DNA of 11,433 nt, taken from assembly GCA_937959175.1 (NCBI GenBank), contig CALGAS010000156.1:1-11433 (forward strand), written 5' to 3'. This stretch comes from an uncultured bacterium. Its GTDB lineage: Bacteria > Planctomycetota > Planctomycetia > Pirellulales > UBA1268. The notes beneath the pieces were generated by a model. That model did not search any database. It was not told where the DNA came from and saw only the letters and a program-made list of their open reading frames with translations. Position 1 is the first letter of the stretch. The number at the start of each line of letters is the position of its first letter. The position numbers and the translations under genes were made by a program. Below, one piece after another: positions 8,901-11,433 of the stretch.

Positions 8901-9914
8901 GGCCCGCCTCATCGCGGTGACCTGGCCCTCTCGCCGCGGCGCCCAGAGGCTGCGGCCCCGGCCGTCAGAGGAGAGGCCGCAGCCGCGAATCACCGCCCGA
9001 ACCGGCCAGCCGTTGGCGACAGCCTGCTCCAGCGAGCAGAGCAGGAGCATCACCACCCCCTCGCCGACGACGAGTCCGTCGGCGGCGGCATCCCAGGGCC
9101 GGCTCCCGCTGGCGCTGAGCGACCGGGCCTGGGAAAACAACGCGAGCGTGTCGGAGTGGCAGTAAGAGACGCCGCCGACGAGGGCCATCTCGAGCCGGCC
9201 GGTCTCGATCGCCCGGACCCCGTGAACGACCGCCTGGAGCGACGACGCGCAGGCGGCGTTGAAGGCGATCGCCGGCCCGTCGAAGCCGAGCAGGTTGGCC
9301 GGCAGGCGGGCAGCCGACGCCGCCCCCAGCACCGGACCGCCGTCGGCATCCCGGCCGCGGGTGCGGCGGCGGACCTCGCTCACCAGGCCCTCGACGATCC
9401 GGTCACCCGCCGCAGCTGGCAGCGTTGCCACCGCCGGCAGATTCCGCAGCAGCTCGGCCACCTGCTCGATCTCCGCGAAGCAGGCGAGATCGCCCGCCAG
9501 ACCGCTGGAGCGGGTGTGCCCAACGAAGACGCCCCCGTTGCGACTGGGCATGTCGAAGGGGTCGAACCCGGCCGCGGCCGCTGCCTCCAGGGCGACGTCG
9601 CAGGCGGTGGAGAAGGCCGGTTCGGGATGGTTGCGAAACGGCTCGGGCAGCCGGCTGTCCGGCCGGGGTCCCCAGTGGTCGAGCAGGCAGGCGATGTCGA
9701 CGTAGGTCTTGGCGAGCCGTCCCGGCGTCGGGTCGTAGAGCAGGTCGCGGTTGAGCCGCGCCGCCGGGATCGGTGCCACCAGTGAACGTCCCGACTCAAT
9801 CGTCTGCCAGAGTTCGTCGAGCGAGTCGCCCCCCGGCAGCCGGCAGGCCATCCCGATCACGGCGACCCTCGTCGCGGTGCCGGCTGCGGCACCGGCGTCT
9901 CCCTGCGCGATCAT
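5958..9914 (-). CDS. Secondary-lipid/polyketide synthase subunit, KS-CLF-ACP-ACP
   Basis: A 1318-residue synthase subunit that condenses and carries acyl chains. Residues ~17-475 are an intact ketosynthase with Cys222 (NAACASS), His354 (EAHATST) and His394 (NIGHT). Residues ~506-960 are a second KS fold lacking the nucleophile: Ile718 sits where Cys should be (AIDAGI) and Leu replaces the first His, but the last His (His885, RFGHA) remains. This is a chain-length-factor-like partner. A long Pro/Ala/Gln linker (~961-1097) leads to two ACPs, 1098-1176 and 1238-1316, with phosphopantetheine serines Ser1135 and Ser1275 in LGIDSIKK, the form seen in Pfa-type ACPs. There is no AT, KR or DH, so loading must come from another subunit, most simply the AT of the next gene. 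ATG 9914 overlaps the preceding stop as ATGA and has a good AAGGA 9 nt upstream, inside the preceding gene, so coupled translation is likely. The two synthases have parallel KS-CLF halves and probably arose by duplication. An internal SD-ATG at residue 1004 could also give a separate ACP protein. Confidence 0.94.
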   Translation of the reverse strand: MIAQGDAGAAAGTATRVAVIGMACRLPGGDSLDELWQTIESGRSLVAPIPAARLNRDLLYDPTPGRLAKTYVDIACLLDHWGPRPDSRLPEPFRNHPEPAFSTACDVALEAAAAAGFDPFDMPSRNGGVFVGHTRSSGLAGDLACFAEIEQVAELLRNLPAVATLPAAAGDRIVEGLVSEVRRRTRGRDADGGPVLGAASAARLPANLLGFDGPAIAFNAACASSLQAVVHGVRAIETGRLEMALVGGVSYCHSDTLALFSQARSLSASGSRPWDAAADGLVVGEGVVMLLLCSLEQAVANGWPVRAVIRGCGLSSDGRGRSLWAPRREGQVTAMRRAHEWLDDGVPLQYLEAHATSTTLGDSTEVEAMTEALADRVPPGGRIPLGSIKGNIGHTLETAGAAGRLRAILALQHGVVPPVANCREPTAAIAWDEVPFRLPQSAEPWRPLRPGMPRRAAVNAFGIGGLNAHVVIDEPLPVRPRSFPAGGRIPPPPSPPTRPTVAAADRAAEPIAVVGAGAVLPGALTYAAFCELVAGDTDPKSEVPPERWQAARFLRPGQRGPASSPVSRGGFVNGFAYDWKRHKIPPKQIAQASPLQFMILDAVDRALHGEDGGTTRFDGLRHRTGVVAGTLFGGEFATSLQLGLRLPWFRQLLERLLAAEGLDASQRHALLEAFQASFLDRFPALLDETGSFTASSLASRITKTFDLGGGGVAIDAGITAAAAALLSGVDQLRSGDNDLMICIAAHQDMSINRYATMALLGLVDEQTGPAPLDAAARGFLPAEGCGVLLLRRLAAAQAAGDPVLAVIRGVGAGTDAACWRACRKAAARGLAEAGLNPDGVGGFEWLGTGDADLDAEELEGLARAYGAPPAAGPRPLTTPLARFGHAAGAAAMIPLLEAVAAVGSGQLPAAFGLDRPGETAAAHRRLCEPAREKAARLPGPEPVVAVHVGGVRDTAFHVILSAAPSAAGLDPELESRSPEHSEPPADRSPAAGGFPPDSQENRSMQDQRFQRQAPPQQGFPHHFDATERRRGRLKSAAAAPKQPPAAPPQRQAPPSQPLHATTNPPPPVAGQAAAARQPAAAAATSPVTAAAPPPVARSAAELSAFLVNFVVEQTGYPPEIVELDADLEADLGIDSIKKAQLFGEIGEYFAIPPRADLALDDFPTLQHVLDFLIEATAPAVDRNGVASPQPATAGAPAMPSGVAAMPALAGPAGSAAVASRNGHAATEPVATEAGTGRSVAELSAFLVNFVVEQTGYPPEIVELDADLEADLGIDSIKKAQLFGEIGEYFAIPPRADLALDDFPTLRHVLDFLVEATSR
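5967..6203 (-). repeat. ACP domain 2 (tandem ACP repeat unit)
   Basis: C-terminal acyl carrier domain, residues 1238-1316, ending two residues before the stop. Ser1275 in LGIDSIKK is the phosphopantetheine site. It repeats the other ACP at a period of 420 bp (140 residues). Across 5981-6200 versus 6401-6620 I count about 30 base differences in 220, yet the matching protein segment differs only at an Arg/Gln and a Val/Ile position. Most changes are synonymous. Confidence 0.92.
6387..6623 (-). repeat. ACP domain 1 (tandem ACP repeat unit)
   Basis: First of the two acyl carrier domains, residues 1098-1176, with Ser1135 in LGIDSIKK. A preceding Pro/Ala-rich linker and a ~61-residue Ala/Pro/Gly linker to ACP 2 give flexible tethers. 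Tandem ACPs in Pfa-type synthases are known to raise output by adding carrier sites; here the array is only two units. Confidence 0.92.
6903..6919 (-). promoter_or_regulatory. Candidate internal ribosome binding site and ATG ahead of the ACPs
   Basis: Within the KS-CLF-ACP-ACP gene, AGGAG at 6919-6915 is followed after 9 nt by ATG at 6905-6903, exactly in frame at Met1004. Initiation here would make a 315-residue protein holding only the linker and the two ACPs. The motif is stronger than the ribosome site seen for the third gene. It sits in the non-conserved linker just after the CLF, where a gene boundary would fall. It may be a working second start, a relic of a fused ACP gene, or chance. 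Confidence 0.45.
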
Positions 9915-9930
9915 GGCGTCACATCCTTCC
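9911..9930 (-). promoter_or_regulatory. Coupled stop/start junction with RBS
   Basis: GGAAGGA at 9930-9924 lies 9 nt before ATG 9914 of the KS-CLF-ACP-ACP gene, and the ATG shares bases with the TGA of the SDR gene (ATGA). This is a classic translational-coupling arrangement and supports co-expression of reductase and synthase. Confidence 0.75.
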
Positions 9931-11413
9931 GCTGGCGGGCCAGCCGTTCGACGGCCGCGACAAGGCTGGCGGCGGCCTCGGGCCGAGCCGCGAAGACCGC
10001 CAGTCTTCCCCGGCGAAAGGCGTGGGCCGCCGAGAGATCGCCTCGGGAAATCTCGTCGAGTGTTTCACTTGAGAGCCTGATCCGGGCGGTGTCAGATTCC
10101 GGTCGGCCGACCGCCGGTTGCAGCTGGTCCTGGTCGAGCGACCAGATGCCGCCACCGGTGCCTGAGACCTCAAGCCGGGCAGATCCAGCCGCGGCCGGCG
10201 GGCTCGACGGGGACGGCTGGCAGGGCAGATCCCGCTCAACATCGAAGGCCGCCACCGGGGGCCGGGGTCGGGGCCAGCCGAAATTCGCCTCGAGGGCAAA
10301 GTCGCAGAGCCGCCGGAGCATCGCGGCATCGACGACCGGACAGGGAAGGTCGGCGGCAGCCTCGGTCGTGTTGGTCGTGTCGAACTCCGGGTCGTCCCGC
10401 CAGTACGCGGCGTAGGTTGCCATCTGCTCGCGGAACGCGGCGGCGAACCGCTCGGGCAACGCGGCGGCGGTCTCCGCAGCCGGACGCCTGCCGGCCGCAT
10501 CGTGAGGTTCCCGGTCGAGCCGGGCCATGATGCTTTCCCGGGTGACCTTGGCGATCTCCCGGACCGGCACCCGGTTGGCCGGGGTGAGGTGATAGGTGCG
10601 GCCGTGCCACCGTGGGTCGGCCACGATGTGGGTAGCCACCCGCGAGACCCAGTCGACGGGCACGAGGTTTTTCGCCTCGCCGCCGGCGAGGCCAAGCGCC
10701 GCCATCCAGAGCGATTCGGGAATCGGCGGCAGCCCGGAGAGTGTCGGCAGCAGAGCCGACATCACCCGCAGCGGTGTGTAAAAGCCGTGAAAGGTGCTGG
10801 TGTAGGACGTCCGGGAATCCCCGATGATGATCGCCGGCCGGAGGACCGTCGGCGGTTCGGGAAAGCCTGCCGACCGGACGATCTGCTCCGCTTCACGTTT
10901 GCTCGCTTCGTAGTCGTTGCCGAATTGCTGGCCGCAGTCGAGGTCCTGCTCGCGGATGCGGCCGTTCCGCAGACCGCAGACGTAGGCGGTCGAGACCTGG
11001 TGAAACCGGGGAATGCCGCACTCGCGGGCGAGTTCAACGACGTTTGCCGTGCCGCCGACATTTCCCCGCCACGGTTCCTCGTCCCGCGGCCCGCCGGTGA
11101 CAAACGACAGGCTGGCGGCGTTGTGCAGCACCGAACCACAGCAACTGCTCAGCCAACGCCGCTCCGCGGCGGAGAGCCCCAGGCCCGCAGCGGCGAGATC
11201 TCCGGCCAAGACAACCGGTCGCTTGAGCGACCGCCCGGCCAGCCGGTCCCAACGGTCCATTACCGCATCGATCCGGCTCCGCGCGTCGGCGGCGCGGGTC
11301 GGCCGGACGACGACCGCCACATCGGCGTCACGGACGAGCAGGTCACGAAGCAGGTACTGTCCAAGCAGGCCGGTTGAGCCTGTCACAAGAACAAATGACC
11401 GCTTCCCTTTCAC
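9911..11413 (-). CDS. SDR / thioester-reductase-like protein with C-terminal SCP2-like domain
   Basis: An NAD(P)-dependent extended SDR of the thioester-reductase/fatty-acyl-reductase kind, fused to a lipid-binding-like tail. Numbering here is for the 500-residue form. TGSTGLLG at 11-18 is the dinucleotide motif. Ser141 in STAYVCG, Tyr168 and Lys172 in YEASK complete a typical catalytic set. LRPAIIIGDSRTS further on matches the substrate-side region of carboxyl/thioester reductases. Residues ~407-492 resemble SCP2: GGIWSLD, then ARIRLSSETLDEISRG, then AAHAFRRGRLAVF. I infer reduction of a carrier- or CoA-bound acyl chain, or modification of the finished lipid, with SCP2 holding the chain. GTG 11413 is chosen because AGAAGG lies 8 nt upstream; GTG 11422 is in frame but has no room for that site. 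The frame is open to the window edge, so a longer protein is not fully excluded. It overlaps the next gene by 4 bp. A plain epimerase-type SDR is the alternative. Confidence 0.85.
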   Translation of the reverse strand: MKGKRSFVLVTGSTGLLGQYLLRDLLVRDADVAVVVRPTRAADARSRIDAVMDRWDRLAGRSLKRPVVLAGDLAAAGLGLSAAERRWLSSCCGSVLHNAASLSFVTGGPRDEEPWRGNVGGTANVVELARECGIPRFHQVSTAYVCGLRNGRIREQDLDCGQQFGNDYEASKREAEQIVRSAGFPEPPTVLRPAIIIGDSRTSYTSTFHGFYTPLRVMSALLPTLSGLPPIPESLWMAALGLAGGEAKNLVPVDWVSRVATHIVADPRWHGRTYHLTPANRVPVREIAKVTRESIMARLDREPHDAAGRRPAAETAAALPERFAAAFREQMATYAAYWRDDPEFDTTNTTEAAADLPCPVVDAAMLRRLCDFALEANFGWPRPRPPVAAFDVERDLPCQPSPSSPPAAAGSARLEVSGTGGGIWSLDQDQLQPAVGRPESDTARIRLSSETLDEISRGDLSAAHAFRRGRLAVFAARPEAAASLVAAVERLARQRKDVTP

Positions 11414-11421
11414 AACAACCA

Positions 11422-11427
11422 CCTTCT
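11422..11427 (-). promoter_or_regulatory. Ribosome binding site deciding the SDR start
   Basis: AGAAGG reads on the minus strand at 11427-11422, 8 nt before GTG 11413. This favours GTG 11413 over GTG 11422, whose first base lies inside the motif. Confidence 0.6.
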
Positions 11428-11433
11428 GCGGGA

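Noticed and set aside
8853..9785. 310-residue plus-strand frame, and 7911-8846 (311 residues)
   Set aside because: Antisense to the KS and CLF domains; low-complexity composition and no recognisable fold. Treated as shadows.
9919..9924. ATG directly followed by TGA just before the second gene, a minimal start-stop on the minus strand
   Set aside because: Short and expected by chance; the AAGGA is better spaced for ATG 9914, so no regulatory role is claimed.
10502..11377. 291-residue plus-strand frame opposite the SDR gene
   Set aside because: The minus strand carries clear SDR motifs over the same bases; the plus-strand product shows none.
1..11433. CRISPR arrays, tRNA/rRNA genes, insertion sequences and attachment sites
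   Set aside because: No regularly spaced direct repeats apart from the two ACP units, no transposase-like frame, and no room outside the coding regions.

Overview
This is a GC-rich window (about 70% by eye). It holds three genes, all on the minus strand and packed as one operon. Reading right to left in the direction of transcription, they are: (1) a short-chain dehydrogenase/reductase with an SCP2-like C-terminal domain (9911-11413, alternative start 11422); (2) a 1318-residue multidomain synthase with order KS - degenerate KS (chain-length-factor-like, CLF) - ACP - ACP (5958-9914); (3) a second synthase of at least 1978 residues, KS - CLF - AT - C45/penicillin-acyltransferase-like Ntn hydrolase - start of a ketoreductase-like Rossmann region. 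The third gene runs off the left edge (1-5934). Genes 1 and 2 overlap by 4 bp (ATGA) and genes 2 and 3 are 23 bp apart. Coding density is essentially complete, so no promoter, terminator or RNA gene can be seen inside the window.

The two synthases belong to the broad Pfa/heterocyst-glycolipid style of iterative secondary-lipid synthases. The ACPs carry the LGIDSIK signature, KS and CLF are paired in one chain, and the AT is a single embedded FabD-like domain. In the visible part the two proteins complement each other. Gene 2 has ACPs but no AT. Gene 3 has the AT but no ACP in the visible part. A complex in which the gene 3 AT loads the gene 2 ACPs is therefore the simplest reading. The product cannot be named from sequence: a long-chain lipid or polyketide-like chain is likely, made from malonyl units.

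The unusual parts are the complete C45 acyltransferase domain spliced into the assembly line (predicted self-cleavage at Gly1538/Cys1539), two KS-CLF pairs whose CLF halves lost the nucleophile in different ways (Ile718 and Ala717), an SDR-SCP2 fusion, and an in-frame internal Shine-Dalgarno plus ATG just ahead of the tandem ACPs. The SDR could release a chain reductively and the C45 domain could release or transfer it to an amine. Both would be unconventional off-loading routes, and both are inferences.

The organism cannot be fixed. High GC, dense packing and a Pfa-like multi-gene synthase would fit a planctomycete, myxobacterium or another GC-rich secondary-lipid producer; I lean weakly to Planctomycetes. 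Long open frames on the plus strand are antisense shadows of the GC-rich coding frames and are not annotated.
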